In this document: positions 8,559 to 18,116 of the stretch, in pieces
Position numbering within the stretch: the stretch's first letter is position 1
Layout: every line of letters begins with the position of its first letter
Assembly: GCA_002632355.1 (NCBI GenBank)
Contig: NSJJ01000016.1
Coordinates: forward strand, 1-64,000
Length of the DNA: 64,000 nucleotides
Origin: Sulfuricella denitrificans
GTDB lineage: Bacteria; Pseudomonadota; Gammaproteobacteria; Burkholderiales; Sulfuricellaceae
Direction of reading: 5' to 3'
The notes under the pieces: generated by a model
What the model was told of the DNA's origin: nothing
The model's input: the letters and a program-made list of their open reading frames with translations, nothing else
Databases searched by the model: none
Program-made: the position numbers and the translations under genes

Positions 8559-11500
8559 TCAGGTCCTGGATTGGCTACGCATAAAAAGTTCGAATTGATC
8601 GGCTGGCAGCGGTTTACTGAAATAATAGCCCTGCACTTCATTGCAGCCCTTCTCGCGCAGAAACGCCAGTTGTCCTTCGGTTTCCACCCCCTCGGCGATT
8701 GTCCGCAAGCCGAGGCTGCTTGCCAGGCTGATAATGGCCCCGACAATGGCTCTGTCTTCAGGATCATCGGTAATATCGCGCACAAAAGATTGATCGATCT
8801 TGAGCTTGTAAACAAGAAAACGCTTGAGATAGCTCAGTGAGGAATAGCCGGTACCGAAATCGTCGATGGACATGCGGATGCCCTGATCATGCAGGATGTC
8901 CATTACGGCAATGGCTGCGAGCGGGTCGTCCATGGCGACCCCTTCGGTCAGTTCCAGCTCCAGATACTGCGGCGGGAGTTGTGTTTCATCGACAATCTGC
9001 GCCACCAGTGCGGGCAGATTGGGGTGACGGAACTGTACGGCTGAAAGATTGACCGCCATTATGATGGGCGGGAGACCGCTGCCGATCCAGGTTTTCAACT
9101 GGCTCGCCGCGCTGCGCAGGACCCATTCCCCGATCTGCAATATCTGCCCGCTGTCCTCCGCGACCGGGATGAACTCGGCTGGAGAAATCATGCCCAGTTC
9201 AGGATGTTGCCAGCGCAACAGGGCTTCAGCACCGACGATGCGCCCATTCTCCAGCGAAATCTGGGGTTGATAGTGCAACTGAAACTGTTCACGCTCCAGC
9301 GCATGGCGTAGCGCATTTTCCAGTTGCAGGGCGCGAGCTGAATGCGCCTGCATCTCTGCTGTAAAAAAACGGTAATTGTTGCGACCATCTCGCTTGGCAC
9401 GATACATGGCAACATCGGCACACTGGGAGAGCGTATCAAAATCATCACCGTCACTGGGATAGATGGCAATGCCGACAGAGGGTGTAACGATCAGTTCATG
9501 TTGTTCGATATGGAAGGGTTGTGCGACTGAATCCAGCAGTTTACCGGCCAGATGTGCGGCGCCATCAGCGTCTGTCCCTGGCAACACCAGGATAAACTCA
9601 TCTCCACCCAGACGTGAAACCGTATCTTCCCCGCGTACCGCAGATTTCAGGCGCTTCGCCACTTCTATCAGCAACTCGTCTCCGATACGATGACCAAGGG
9701 TATCGTTCACATTCTTGAAATGGTCGAGGTCGAGAAACAGCACCACCAACTGTGTGTGGTTGCGTCTGGCCATGCTGATATCGTGGTGTATCCGCTCGGC
9801 GAGCAACGCCCGGTTCGGCAAGCCCGTAAGCACATCAAAGTGCGCAAGTTGCTGGATTTGCGCCTCGGTCGCCTTGTGCTGGGTAATATCGCTGAAAATA
9901 CCGATATAGTGAGTTACATCCCCTTGCGAATCTTGAGCCTTGCTGATTGAAAGCCGCTTCGGGTAAATACTGCCATCCTTGCGGCGGTCCCATACCTCAC
10001 CCTGCCAGTGCCCTTGTGCATCAATCGCTTCCCACATGGCACGGAAAAAATCTGCATCATGGCGACCCGAAGCCAGCATGCGCGGGTTCTGGCCCAGGAC
10101 TTCGGCTTCGCTATAACCCGTGATAAGTGTGAATGCATGATTAACAAGAACAATATTGTGGTCGGCATCGGTAATGATAAAAGCTTCGTTACTTTGCTCG
10201 AACACCTCGGCGGCCAGCTTGATTTGAGCCTCGGCCTGCTTGCGCCTGGTAATATCGCGAATGGTTGCGGCGATAAACCACCCGCCCTCAAGCTCGCATT
10301 TTGCCAGCAAGAGTTCCAGCGGAAACTCGCTCTGGTCCTTGCGCAACCCATCCAGTTCAAGCGTTTTACCGATCGCGTGGGTTTCTCCGCCAGCCAGCAC
10401 CCGGCTCATGCCCGCGAGATGCCGCGCCCGGTAACGCTGCGGCATCAGTATTGTCAGTGGCTGCCCATTGGCCTCGGCTTCGGAATAACCGAAGATGGCT
10501 TCAGCGCCCCCGTTCCAGCCCACGATATTTCCCTCACGATCCGCAGTGACAATGGCATCGCTGGACGACTGGGTGACTGCCCGGAAGCGCGCCTCGCTCT
10601 CCTGCAGCGCCTCTATGGCCCGCTTACGATCTGCCTCGCGCGCAAAGTTATCCAGCGCAAAACTGATATCCAGCGCCATTTCGACCAGCAGGGTGCGTAT
10701 GCCCTCATCGAAGGCATTGGCCTCCCCGCTATACAGGTTGAAGCTGCCAATGACGACACCGTTTCGGTGCAAGGGAAGCGAAGCCGAGGCACCCCAGCCT
10801 GAGTGCGCGCCGCGCTCGTGCCACATGGCAGTGCGAGGGTCATGGATAAAATCCTGACACCAGGACGGCTGGTTCTCGCGTATGGCGGCACTGGTCGGGC
10901 CATTCCCGTAAGGCACGGAGGGGTCCGTAGAAATCTCGATGCCGTCCAGGTACCTCATGTCATCGCCGTAGCTGGCAACCGGCCTGACCTGCTGGCTCGT
11001 CTCGTCCACCCTGCCGATCCACGCCATTTTCATGCCGCCGAACTGCACCGCATCGCGGCAGATAATGGGAAAAAGTTCATGCTCGCTGCTACAGCGCACA
11101 ATCGCCTGATTACATTGACTCAATGCCGCATAGACCTGAGTCAGACGCTGAATTCTTGCTGCATCCGCCTTGCGCTCGCGGTCGAGACCATTCAGTCTTC
11201 TCTGTGTTTCGGATAACCAGCCCAGCACGCTGTTTTCCATGCCTTCGGCAACCGGAATGACCGAAGAAAGATCTCCGCTGCCAATCCTGGCGATCTGCAT
11301 TTGGACATCGTCAACATCACCACCCAGCGTTGCGCCCAACACCCTGTAATTGCGCCACAGCGCATATATCAAACCCAGTCCTAGCGCAACAAACAGGAGC
11401 CGCAACATCGTGGCACTGGTCTCGGCAGCATGGATGGCGTTAACCGTGCGTTTGTCCAGCAACAAATAGAAATCATGGATGGGCCTCATAATTGCGGCCC

Positions 11501-12044
11501 TTGCCTGGCGATAATCTTCGCCATATACCATCATGAGCGCCCTGGCCCGGCTGGCCCCGGCATCGGGCCCGGTGGCCTCTGCCAGCTTCATGGCTTCAGA
11601 TTCCGTCACAGTCAGCGCATCGGAATTGGATTTGGCTTCCGCCAGCTTGCGGAGTTCTTCAGCGGTAAATCCTGCCTGCCGCATCTGCGTCAGCAGCTCT
11701 ATGGCCTGTCTCCTATCAGGGCGTGGCTGCTCGCCGTCCGCCTGTACAATATCCCAGTAGATATCATAATACCGCTCAGGCCGCGGCTTCCTTCCATCGC
11801 GGATGTCCAGTATGTCCTGATGGTATTTTTTGAAGAGAGGGTCTCCGGTGGCCACATAGGTCCGCACCATCCGTGTCAGGTCGTCCGTAGACTGACGCAA
11901 TTGGTCGGCCAGCAGATAGGATTGATGCCGCATTTCATGAGCGCGGTCAATGCGCTTTTCCGTCCAGGCATACACTACGAATGCGATGGCGAGAAGGACG
12001 AAAAGAGCCAACGTCAGCCAGAGGCTGCGAGTAAACTTTGGCAC
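8559..12044 (-). CDS. Membrane GAF-PAS-PAS-GGDEF-EAL c-di-GMP signalling protein
   Basis: About 1161 aa. I place the start at GTG 12044 (VPKFTRSLWLTL), preceded by AGGG six bases upstream; an in-frame TTG at 12071 lacks a ribosome site. TM1 is at about 5-23; a helical extracytoplasmic sensor (about 24-215) has DQLRQSTDDLTRMVRTYVATGD; TM2 at about 217-232. Then follow GAF (about 305-465), two PAS/PAC domains (about 480-725), GGDEF (about 740-900) with intact RLGGDEF, and EAL (about 915-1155) with EALLRW, DDFGTGYSSL and EGVETEGQL. Both catalytic motifs look intact, so it could make and degrade c-di-GMP. The sensory ligand is unknown. Confidence 0.9.
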   Translation of the reverse strand: MPKFTRSLWLTLALFVLLAIAFVVYAWTEKRIDRAHEMRHQSYLLADQLRQSTDDLTRMVRTYVATGDPLFKKYHQDILDIRDGRKPRPERYYDIYWDIVQADGEQPRPDRRQAIELLTQMRQAGFTAEELRKLAEAKSNSDALTVTESEAMKLAEATGPDAGASRARALMMVYGEDYRQARAAIMRPIHDFYLLLDKRTVNAIHAAETSATMLRLLFVALGLGLIYALWRNYRVLGATLGGDVDDVQMQIARIGSGDLSSVIPVAEGMENSVLGWLSETQRRLNGLDRERKADAARIQRLTQVYAALSQCNQAIVRCSSEHELFPIICRDAVQFGGMKMAWIGRVDETSQQVRPVASYGDDMRYLDGIEISTDPSVPYGNGPTSAAIRENQPSWCQDFIHDPRTAMWHERGAHSGWGASASLPLHRNGVVIGSFNLYSGEANAFDEGIRTLLVEMALDISFALDNFAREADRKRAIEALQESEARFRAVTQSSSDAIVTADREGNIVGWNGGAEAIFGYSEAEANGQPLTILMPQRYRARHLAGMSRVLAGGETHAIGKTLELDGLRKDQSEFPLELLLAKCELEGGWFIAATIRDITRRKQAEAQIKLAAEVFEQSNEAFIITDADHNIVLVNHAFTLITGYSEAEVLGQNPRMLASGRHDADFFRAMWEAIDAQGHWQGEVWDRRKDGSIYPKRLSISKAQDSQGDVTHYIGIFSDITQHKATEAQIQQLAHFDVLTGLPNRALLAERIHHDISMARRNHTQLVVLFLDLDHFKNVNDTLGHRIGDELLIEVAKRLKSAVRGEDTVSRLGGDEFILVLPGTDADGAAHLAGKLLDSVAQPFHIEQHELIVTPSVGIAIYPSDGDDFDTLSQCADVAMYRAKRDGRNNYRFFTAEMQAHSARALQLENALRHALEREQFQLHYQPQISLENGRIVGAEALLRWQHPELGMISPAEFIPVAEDSGQILQIGEWVLRSAASQLKTWIGSGLPPIIMAVNLSAVQFRHPNLPALVAQIVDETQLPPQYLELELTEGVAMDDPLAAIAVMDILHDQGIRMSIDDFGTGYSSLSYLKRFLVYKLKIDQSFVRDITDDPEDRAIVGAIISLASSLGLRTIAEGVETEGQLAFLREKGCNEVQGYYFSKPLPADQFELFMRSQSRT

Positions 12045-12240
12045 CCCCTTCCCTGTGGTTTTATTAAGCAAGGAACGATTTCTCTATGCCCGAAGCAGAT
12101 AAGAATCATTCTCGCGCAATAACAGTGAAAGCAGCAAGCAAAATAGGTCATTTGCTGTTACACGCCTCTCACCGCAGACATTGCAGTTCGTGATTGCTCG
12201 GCAGAGCGCAGTGGTCCGGTTTCTCCTGCCATCCACAAAC

Positions 12241-12266
12241 GCCTGTCACTGATATAACAGACAGGC
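12241..12266 (-). terminator. Possible terminator hairpin after arsC
   Basis: A 7-bp stem (GCCTGTC/GACAGGC) with a 12-base loop lies just downstream of the arsC stop. On the minus strand it is followed by only a short T-containing tract (GTTTG), so a rho-independent role is plausible but weak. Confidence 0.4.
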
Positions 12267-12276
12267 CAAGGCCCGC

Positions 12277-12681
12277 TTATTCCAACCTCTGCTTCACCTC
12301 AGGAACCAGCTTGGTCCGGATCTCGTCCCGCACCCTGACAAAGCTTTCCAGCGGCTCGCCGTGAGGGTCGTGGAATGGCATGTGAATGGCGGGAATCGGC
12401 CTGGGGAAGATGGGGCAGGATTCTTTTGCGTTGTCACACACCGTCACTACCAGATCGATGGCTTCATTCATCACCGCGTCCACGTCCTTGGGATACAGTC
12501 CCTCGGTATCCATGCCACCGAGCTTCAGCGCCGCGATGGCGCCATCCGCCACCCTGGGCTGGGGACGGGTACCGGCGGACAGTGCGCGAATGTCAGGGCC
12601 GAGATCGTGATTGACCAAGACTTCAGCCATCTGGCTGCGGCAGGAGTTGCCGGTGCACAGGATCAATACGGTTTTCGGCAT
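12277..12681 (-). CDS. arsC: Arsenate reductase, thioredoxin-coupled LMW-phosphatase type
   Basis: 134 aa from ATG 12681 (MPKTVLILCTGN), which has AAGGA eight bases upstream. It reduces arsenate to arsenite for export by Acr3. The P-loop LCTGNSCRSQMAE (CX5R) carries the nucleophilic Cys. The redox pair in VTVCDNAKESCP marks the thioredoxin-dependent class. It is the last gene of the ars operon, two bases after the stop of the DUF2703/thioredoxin gene, whose thioredoxin-like domain is a plausible electron donor (inference). Confidence 0.93.
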   Translation of the reverse strand: MPKTVLILCTGNSCRSQMAEVLVNHDLGPDIRALSAGTRPQPRVADGAIAALKLGGMDTEGLYPKDVDAVMNEAIDLVVTVCDNAKESCPIFPRPIPAIHMPFHDPHGEPLESFVRVRDEIRTKLVPEVKQRLE

Positions 12682-12683
12682 GG

Positions 12684-13355
12684 CTATTCCTTGCCGCAAC
12701 AGCCGCAGCAGGGCTCAGCCGCGTTCAGCCAGCTTTCGACCAGACCTTTGGCCGGTACGCCGCCGCTATGCACCACGATGCCATCGAGCACCACGCCGGG
12801 AGTGGACATCACGCCGAACCCCAGAATTGCGGCCATATCCTCGACCTTCTCCAGTTGAATCGCCACGCCTTTGGCAGCGGCAGTGTCCTTGATCATTTTC
12901 ATGGTCGTTTCGCAGTTGGCGCAGCCTGTACCCAGCACCTTGAATTGTTTCATCATCTGATTCTCCATTTGCAGCGCCGCATAAGCGGCATCCCGGATCA
13001 GGGCTTCCGGTATAGCCTCGTAAACCGTGCCGTTGATTTCCACGGCACGGCAGTTGACCTGTTCTCCCACCAGCTCGCAACACGACTGGCAATGGGTTTC
13101 CCTCACCTCTGCACCCAGGCAGTCCTCCATGGACTTGCCGTTGAACAGGATGAGGTTGGATTGCGCCAGCGCTTCCGGCCCCAGCGGCGTCTCAAGGAAT
13201 GTCACTGTCACGCCCTGCCGGCCCAGTTCAGCAGACAGGTCCTGCAAAACCCGGTGCAGGGTTTCACCCGTATTGTCGCAACGTTCGCAGGTATTGCCCG
13301 CCTGCACCAGATGGCGCCATTCGATTTCCAGCGTCCGGGATGGCTTCAGCAGCAT
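12684..13355 (-). CDS. DUF2703 - thioredoxin-like (redox-active disulfide) fusion protein
   Basis: 223 aa from ATG 13355 (MLLKPSRTLEIEW), overlapping the upstream stop by 10 bases. Residues 1-130 match the DUF2703 pattern (IEWRHLVQ...CERC at 23-26, C79, CQSCC at 89-93, C102). Residues about 134-223 form a short thioredoxin fold of the redox-active disulfide type, with TGCANC (C145/C148), MSTPGVVLDGIVVHSGG and a CCGCC tail. An internal ATG (12956, MMKQFKV) has GGAG six bases upstream, so the thioredoxin half may also be made separately. In related clusters these are usually two genes. A role in passing electrons or arsenic thiols is inferred from context. Confidence 0.75.
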   Translation of the reverse strand: MLLKPSRTLEIEWRHLVQAGNTCERCDNTGETLHRVLQDLSAELGRQGVTVTFLETPLGPEALAQSNLILFNGKSMEDCLGAEVRETHCQSCCELVGEQVNCRAVEINGTVYEAIPEALIRDAAYAALQMENQMMKQFKVLGTGCANCETTMKMIKDTAAAKGVAIQLEKVEDMAAILGFGVMSTPGVVLDGIVVHSGGVPAKGLVESWLNAAEPCCGCCGKE

Positions 13356-13648
13356 GACTTCCCGCTTGAAGTCGGCGTGCAGCAGGCAGATTGCGCGATG
13401 CCGATGGCGGACAGGCTGGCGTTGGCGGCTTCCCTGCGGCATGCCTCGTCGAAGCTGGCGTCCAGCGACTGCGCCGCCTCATCGCGGATGTGGCGCGCGA
13501 TCTCGACCACGGCGTCGATCTGCTCCTGTGCCACGCCGTACTGCTTCAGTTTATCCACCTGGCACAAACCCTGTTTGGGATGGTTGGTAGCGATATTGGC
13601 CGCCAGCGACACCAGCGCCACGATGGATGGATGCAATTCCGAACTCAT
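13346..13648 (-). CDS. Small AhpD/CMD-like protein with Cys-rich tail (uncharacterised)
   Basis: 100 aa, no signal peptide. The body (SIVALVSLAANIATNHPKQGLCQVDKL, then QIDAVVEIARHIRDEAAQ) is helical and recalls small carboxymuconolactone-decarboxylase/AhpD-type proteins, but the match is weak. The last 15 residues contain two CC pairs (SACCTPTSSGKSCC), suggesting metal or arsenite binding or disulfide chemistry. Its ATG overlaps the permease stop (ATGA) and its stop overlaps the DUF2703 start, so it belongs to the ars operon. I do not recognise a characterised homologue. Confidence 0.7.
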   Translation of the reverse strand: MSSELHPSIVALVSLAANIATNHPKQGLCQVDKLKQYGVAQEQIDAVVEIARHIRDEAAQSLDASFDEACRREAANASLSAIGIAQSACCTPTSSGKSCC

Positions 13649-14604
13649 AAAACACCTCTCAATTGGTTGAACAACAGACCGACGATCACGAAAGCGATGC
13701 TCAGATAACCGGCAAACAGCGCCAGCAACGGTACTTTGATGACTTTTTTCAGGATGATCATTTCCGGCAGCGAGAGCGCGGCGACCGCCATCATGAAAGC
13801 CAGTACCGTGCCGATTGGCACACCCTTGTGCAGCAGCACTTCGGCAATGGGGATGATGCCGACCGCATCGGAATAGAGCGGCACACCGATCAGCACCGCG
13901 CCCACAACCGAGAGCAGGCTACCGCCTCCAGCCACGCCGGCCACCAGTTCGGCCGGCACATAGCCGTGAAGAAAGGAACCCACGCCCACGCCAACCAGTA
14001 CAAACTTCCAGATGCGGCCGACGATTTCCCTGACCTGCCCCATTGCATATTCATGGCGGGCACGCAGGGACTTGTCCTCTGCTACCTGCGTTACCTGGCC
14101 CATGTGGATTTTCCACACATAATCCTCGACCCAGCGTTCCGGCCGGAAGCGCTCCAGCACAAAGCCGCCGACGAGGGCCACGGTCAACCCGGTCAGCACA
14201 TAGAGCACGGTAAACTTCCAGCCGATGACGGAGGCCAGCACCACCACCGCCACCTCGTTGATCATCGGGCTGGCGATGAGGAAGGAAAGCGTCACGCCAA
14301 GCGGAATGCCTGCCTCGACGAAACCGATGAAGAGCGGAATCGACGAGCAGGAACAGAACGGCGTGACCGCCCCCAGCCCCACTGCCATGAAACGGCTTTG
14401 CAGGCTGCCGCGGTTGCGGATGAACTCGCGTACTTTTTCCGGCTTGAGCAAGGCGCGCAGTAGGCCCATGACATAGATCACCCCTGTCAGCAGCACCAGG
14501 ATCTTGGTCACATCCATGACGAAAAAATGCGCCGCATCGCCGAACGGCGTACCTTGCAGCCCGGCAAGGTCGTAAATCAGCCAGGTGGCAAGGGCATCAA
14601 ACAT
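13645..14604 (-). CDS. YraQ/ArsP-like permease (DUF318)
   Basis: 319 aa membrane protein started at ATG 14604 (MFDALATWLIY) with GGAG upstream. About eight membrane segments; signature VTPFCSCSSIPLFIGFVEAG, SFLIASPMINEV and IGVPLYSDAVGIIPIAEVLL. The TPFCSCS motif is shared with ArsP, the methylarsenite exporter, and with YraQ-type permeases found near ars genes. In this operon it probably moves an arsenic or thiol compound that Acr3 does not. The substrate is inferred, not shown. Confidence 0.82.
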   Translation of the reverse strand: MFDALATWLIYDLAGLQGTPFGDAAHFFVMDVTKILVLLTGVIYVMGLLRALLKPEKVREFIRNRGSLQSRFMAVGLGAVTPFCSCSSIPLFIGFVEAGIPLGVTLSFLIASPMINEVAVVVLASVIGWKFTVLYVLTGLTVALVGGFVLERFRPERWVEDYVWKIHMGQVTQVAEDKSLRARHEYAMGQVREIVGRIWKFVLVGVGVGSFLHGYVPAELVAGVAGGGSLLSVVGAVLIGVPLYSDAVGIIPIAEVLLHKGVPIGTVLAFMMAVAALSLPEMIILKKVIKVPLLALFAGYLSIAFVIVGLLFNQLRGVL

Positions 14605-14824
14605 GCTTGTCTCCCCCGCAACAGTCGCCGCCCTTGCCCGCTTCCTGTACCGGCGGACAAGGCACGCTGCCATAGGAGCAGAATACGCAGCAGTCGCCAG
14701 CTTTCGGCTTCAGCAGCGCGCCGCAACCCTTGCATTCATAGAACCACTGGCAGGCATCGGTGGGCATGGTTTCCGTTTCCACATGGCCGCAGTGGGGGCA
14801 GGTCAAGACCGACTCAAGTATCAT
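14597..14824 (-). CDS. Small GDCC-type Cys-rich protein in ars operon
   Basis: 75 aa from ATG 14824 (MILESVLTCPHC), overlapping the acr3 stop as ATGA; its stop lies four bases before the permease start. It carries a zinc-ribbon-like pattern: CPHCGH, YECKGCGALLKP, then GDCCVFCSYGSVPCPP and a GGDCCGG tail, eleven cysteines in all. Proteins with the GDCCxxCSYG signature recur in ars and mercury clusters and are uncharacterised. A metal- or arsenite-binding carrier role is inference. Confidence 0.8.
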   Translation of the reverse strand: MILESVLTCPHCGHVETETMPTDACQWFYECKGCGALLKPKAGDCCVFCSYGSVPCPPVQEAGKGGDCCGGDKHV

Positions 14825-15897
14825 GCAGATATTCCTTTCTCGTACCATGGTTTCGAACGATTCACGATATGCACCACTGCCAGCATCACCGGCACTTCGA
14901 TCAGCACACCGACCACCGTGGCCAGCGCCGCACCCGACTCGAAACCGAACAGGCTGATGGCAGCCGCCACCGCCAGCTCGAAGAAATTGCTGGCGCCGAT
15001 CAGCGCCGACGGCCCGGCCACGCAGTGGGCCACGCCCAGCTTGCGGTTAAGCAGGTAGGCCAGGCCCGAGTTGAAGAACACCTGAATCAGAATCGGCACC
15101 GCCAGCATCGCAATCACCAGAGGCTGTTTGATGATCGCCTCGCCCTGGAAGGCGAACAGCAGCACCAGCGTGGCGAGCAGCGCTGAAAGACCGAAGGGAT
15201 GCAGGTTTTTAAGCGTGCGCTCGAAGACTTCCTTCCCCTGTTGCAGCAGGCTGCGCCGCCACCACTGCGCGATGATGACCGGGATGACGATATACAGCAG
15301 CACCGACAGGAACAGCGTGTCCCATGGCACGCTGATTTCGGATAGGCCCAGCAACAAAGCCACCAGCGGCGCGAAGGCAAAGATCATGATGACATCGTTC
15401 AAAGCCACCTGGGACAAGGTAAACAACGGCTCACCACGGGTGAGGTGGCTCCACACGAACACCATCGCGGTGCATGGCGCGGCAGCCAGCAGGATCAGGC
15501 CGGCCACGTAGCTGTCGAGCTGTTCCGTTGGCAGATACGGCGCAAACAGGTGGCGGATAAAAATCCACCCCAGCAGCGCCATGGAAAACGGCTTGACCGC
15601 CCAGTTGACGAACAGCGTTACGCCGATCCCGCGTGCATGGGCGCGCACCTGGTGCAGGGCGCCAAAGTCGATTTTGAGCAGCATGGGGATGATCATCACC
15701 CAGATCAGAAAACCCACCGGCAGGTTCACTTGTGCGAATTCCAGGCCACCGAGAAAATGAAATGGCGCGGGGAAAAACTGGCCAAGCACGATGCCCACCA
15801 CGATGCAGAGAAACACCCACAGCGTCAGCCAGCGCTCGAAAAAACCCATTTCCGCACCAGCGGCGGCCTTGGCGGTGATTTCACATTGCGCACTCAC
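14821..15897 (-). CDS. acr3: Arsenite efflux permease, ACR3 family
   Basis: 358 aa from GTG 15897 (VSAQCEITAK), preceded by GGGGA; the family commonly begins MSAQCE, so I prefer this to the in-frame TTG 12 bases upstream. Ten membrane segments. The conserved Cys lies in ILLAAAPCTAMVFVWS, and the GASNFFELAVAAA motif is typical of Acr3. It extrudes arsenite (and antimonite in some cases) using the proton motive force. Second gene of the ars operon, 93 bases after arsR. Confidence 0.94.
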   Translation of the reverse strand: MSAQCEITAKAAAGAEMGFFERWLTLWVFLCIVVGIVLGQFFPAPFHFLGGLEFAQVNLPVGFLIWVMIIPMLLKIDFGALHQVRAHARGIGVTLFVNWAVKPFSMALLGWIFIRHLFAPYLPTEQLDSYVAGLILLAAAPCTAMVFVWSHLTRGEPLFTLSQVALNDVIMIFAFAPLVALLLGLSEISVPWDTLFLSVLLYIVIPVIIAQWWRRSLLQQGKEVFERTLKNLHPFGLSALLATLVLLFAFQGEAIIKQPLVIAMLAVPILIQVFFNSGLAYLLNRKLGVAHCVAGPSALIGASNFFELAVAAAISLFGFESGAALATVVGVLIEVPVMLAVVHIVNRSKPWYEKGISA

Positions 15898-15990
15898 TTC
15901 AGTCCCCAAACACAGGCTTCGTTCCGCTTACCCTGATTATTATTCGCCATGACGTATATTCGAATTTACAGATATGAATAGGCAAAAAAA

Positions 15991-16335
15991 TCAGGCGGCG
16001 CAACGCACCGGGCGGTTTGCCGCAATTGCCAGGCGCTCGGCATCTTCACGATACGGGATACCGTTTTCCACCCCTTCCGCCATCAGGCCCAGCATGCGAT
16101 ATGCCCATGCAGGAAGTTGCGGATCGAGCCGGTAAAAAACCCATGTACCTTCACGCCGCTGTGCCAGCACTCCAGCCTCGCGCAACACGGCCAGGTGGCG
16201 CGACACTTTGGGCTGGGGCACATCCAGGGCCTGAAACAGCTCGCACACGCACAATTCCTCATGCTTCAGGATCAGCACCAGGATGCGGCGGCGGGTTTCG
16301 TCCGAGAGAGATTCGAAAAGAGATTGTTCATTCAT
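15991..16335 (-). CDS. arsR: ArsR-family arsenite-responsive repressor
   Basis: 114 aa winged-helix repressor. ELCVCEL (C29, C31) in the DNA-contact helix region is the classical ArsR arsenite site, followed by the recognition helix PQPKVSRHLAVLREAGVL and the wing RREGTWVFYRL. It heads the ars operon, and a perfect dyad lies 9 bases before its start codon, so autoregulation with release by As(III) is expected. Confidence 0.93.
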   Translation of the reverse strand: MNEQSLFESLSDETRRRILVLILKHEELCVCELFQALDVPQPKVSRHLAVLREAGVLAQRREGTWVFYRLDPQLPAWAYRMLGLMAEGVENGIPYREDAERLAIAANRPVRCAA

Positions 16336-16343
16336 GGAGCGAA

Positions 16344-16369
16344 ACTATATTCGTCGTAACGAATATAGT
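16344..16369. promoter_or_regulatory. ArsR operator palindrome
   Basis: Perfect 10-bp arms ACTATATTCG and CGAATATAGT separated by six bases, located 9-34 bases upstream of the arsR ATG. The position and dyad form match ArsR operators. A shared half-site (CGAATATA) also occurs in the arsR-acr3 gap near 15950-15960, which might be a weaker second site. Confidence 0.75.
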
Positions 16370-16576
16370 CAACACAAGAATGCACACACGAATCTGGCCT
16401 GTAATTCATCAAAAAGTGATGCTGTGATAAAATATGACCAAAATCAACAAACTATACAAACCGCCGGTTCCTGATATAGCTCGTTTCTATCCTGCCTCGA
16501 CGCTCCTGGTACGAACCCCGAAAGCCTGCCTAACCATTCTTGCCTCTTGCAAGTGAATATTTCCATTGGATGTCGC

Positions 16577-18112
16577 ATGACCCCAGACAGCTGTTCGAAT
16601 TACTCCTTTTCCCGCCTCAAACTCTGTACCCTGAGCGGCCTGACCGTAGCCTTGGCGCTGGTGCCGGAAGCTATCGCCTTTGCCTTCGTGGCACAGGTCC
16701 ATCCGCTCACCGGCCTCTACGCCGCATTCATCATGGGCCTCATCACCGCTGCATTCGGCGGCCGACCGGGCATGATTTCCGGAGCCACCGGCGCATTGGC
16801 AGTGGTCATGGTGGCGCTGGTGGTGCAGCATGGCGTGGAATACCTGTTCGCCACCGTAGTGCTGATGGGCCTGCTGCAAATCACATTCGGGCTGCTGAAG
16901 CTGGGCAAGTTCATCCGCATGGTGCCGTTCCCGGTGATGCTGGGCTTCGTCAACGGCCTGGCCATCGTGATTTTTCTGGCTCAAATGGGACACTTCAAGC
17001 TGCCGGGGCCGGACGGTACGCCTGTCTGGATGACGGGCATGAAGCTTTACGCCATGCTGGGCCTGATCGCACTGACCATGGCCATCATTTACCTGTTGCC
17101 ACGCCTGACCAGGGCCATTCCCTCCGCCCTGGCCGGGATTGCCACGGTTTCATTCCTGGTGATTTTCTTCGGCATCGACACCAAGACCGTGGGCGACATG
17201 GCTTCCATCGCAGGCGGCCTGCCGCAATTCCACTTGCCGCAAGTGCCGCTGAACTGGGAAACGCTGAAAATCATCTTCCCTTACAGCCTGATTCTCGCCG
17301 CCATCGGCCTGATCGAATCCCTGCTGACATTGAACCTGATCGACGAAATGACCGACACGCGCGGCATGCCCAACCGGGAGTGCGTGGCGCAGGGTTCCGC
17401 CAACGTGGTGACTGGCTTTTTCGGCGGCATGGGCGGCTGTGCCATGATCGGGCAGAGCATGATCAACGTGAACAACGGCGCCACCCAGCGCCTCTCCGGC
17501 ATTGCCGCCGCACTGTTCCTGCTGTCATTCATCCTGTTTGCTTCGCAGTGGATAGCGATGATCCCGCTTGCTGCGCTGATCGGCCTGATGTTCGTGGTCT
17601 CGCAAAAGACCTTTGCATGGGGCAGCCTCGCCACCATGCGCAAGGTGCCGCGCAGCGACGCCATGGTTGTGGTCGCGGTCACTGTGATTACGGTGCTCAC
17701 CGACCTGGCTATCGCCGTGGTGACCGGCGTGATCATCTCCGCCCTGGTGTTTGCCTGGCAACACGCCAAGCACATCAAGGTGACGACCTATCCCGATAAC
17801 AAGGGCTGGAAAATCTATGAGCTGGAGGGCACCCTGTTCTTCGCCTCAACTGCGGAATTCCAGAGCCTGTTTACACCCAAGGATGACCCGGATGAAGTGG
17901 TCGTGGAATTCCGCCGCGCCCGCGTCATGGACCATTCCGCCGTTGAGGCCATCGACAGCCTCGCCACACGCTACCAGCAGGCTGGCAAACGCCTGCACCT
18001 GCGCCACCTCAGCCCGGATTGCCTGGAAGTGCTGGAGAAAGCCAAGGATATGGTGGAAATCAATGTGGGAGAGGACCCTCACTATCACCTTGCGGATGAC
18101 AAGCTGGGGTAA
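16577..18112 (+). CDS. SulP-family anion transporter with STAS domain
   Basis: 511 aa from ATG 16577 ([11 protein letters not shown]). The transporter domain (about 15-375) includes [31 protein letters not shown] and the [20 protein letters not shown] segment. A C-terminal STAS domain (about 405-500) has [19 protein letters not shown]. SulP proteins import sulfate, bicarbonate or dicarboxylates; the branch cannot be told here. The gene diverges from arsR and converges on mscS, with a MITE between. An upstream TTG (16547) is an alternative start. Confidence 0.9.
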   Translation: MTPDSCSNYSFSRLKLCTLSGLTVALALVPEAIAFAFVAQVHPLTGLYAAFIMGLITAAFGGRPGMISGATGALAVVMVALVVQHGVEYLFATVVLMGLLQITFGLLKLGKFIRMVPFPVMLGFVNGLAIVIFLAQMGHFKLPGPDGTPVWMTGMKLYAMLGLIALTMAIIYLLPRLTRAIPSALAGIATVSFLVIFFGIDTKTVGDMASIAGGLPQFHLPQVPLNWETLKIIFPYSLILAAIGLIESLLTLNLIDEMTDTRGMPNRECVAQGSANVVTGFFGGMGGCAMIGQSMINVNNGATQRLSGIAAALFLLSFILFASQWIAMIPLAALIGLMFVVSQKTFAWGSLATMRKVPRSDAMVVVAVTVITVLTDLAIAVVTGVIISALVFAWQHAKHIKVTTYPDNKGWKIYELEGTLFFASTAEFQSLFTPKDDPDEVVVEFRRARVMDHSAVEAIDSLATRYQQAGKRLHLRHLSPDCLEVLEKAKDMVEINVGEDPHYHLADDKLG

Positions 18113-18116
18113 ACCT

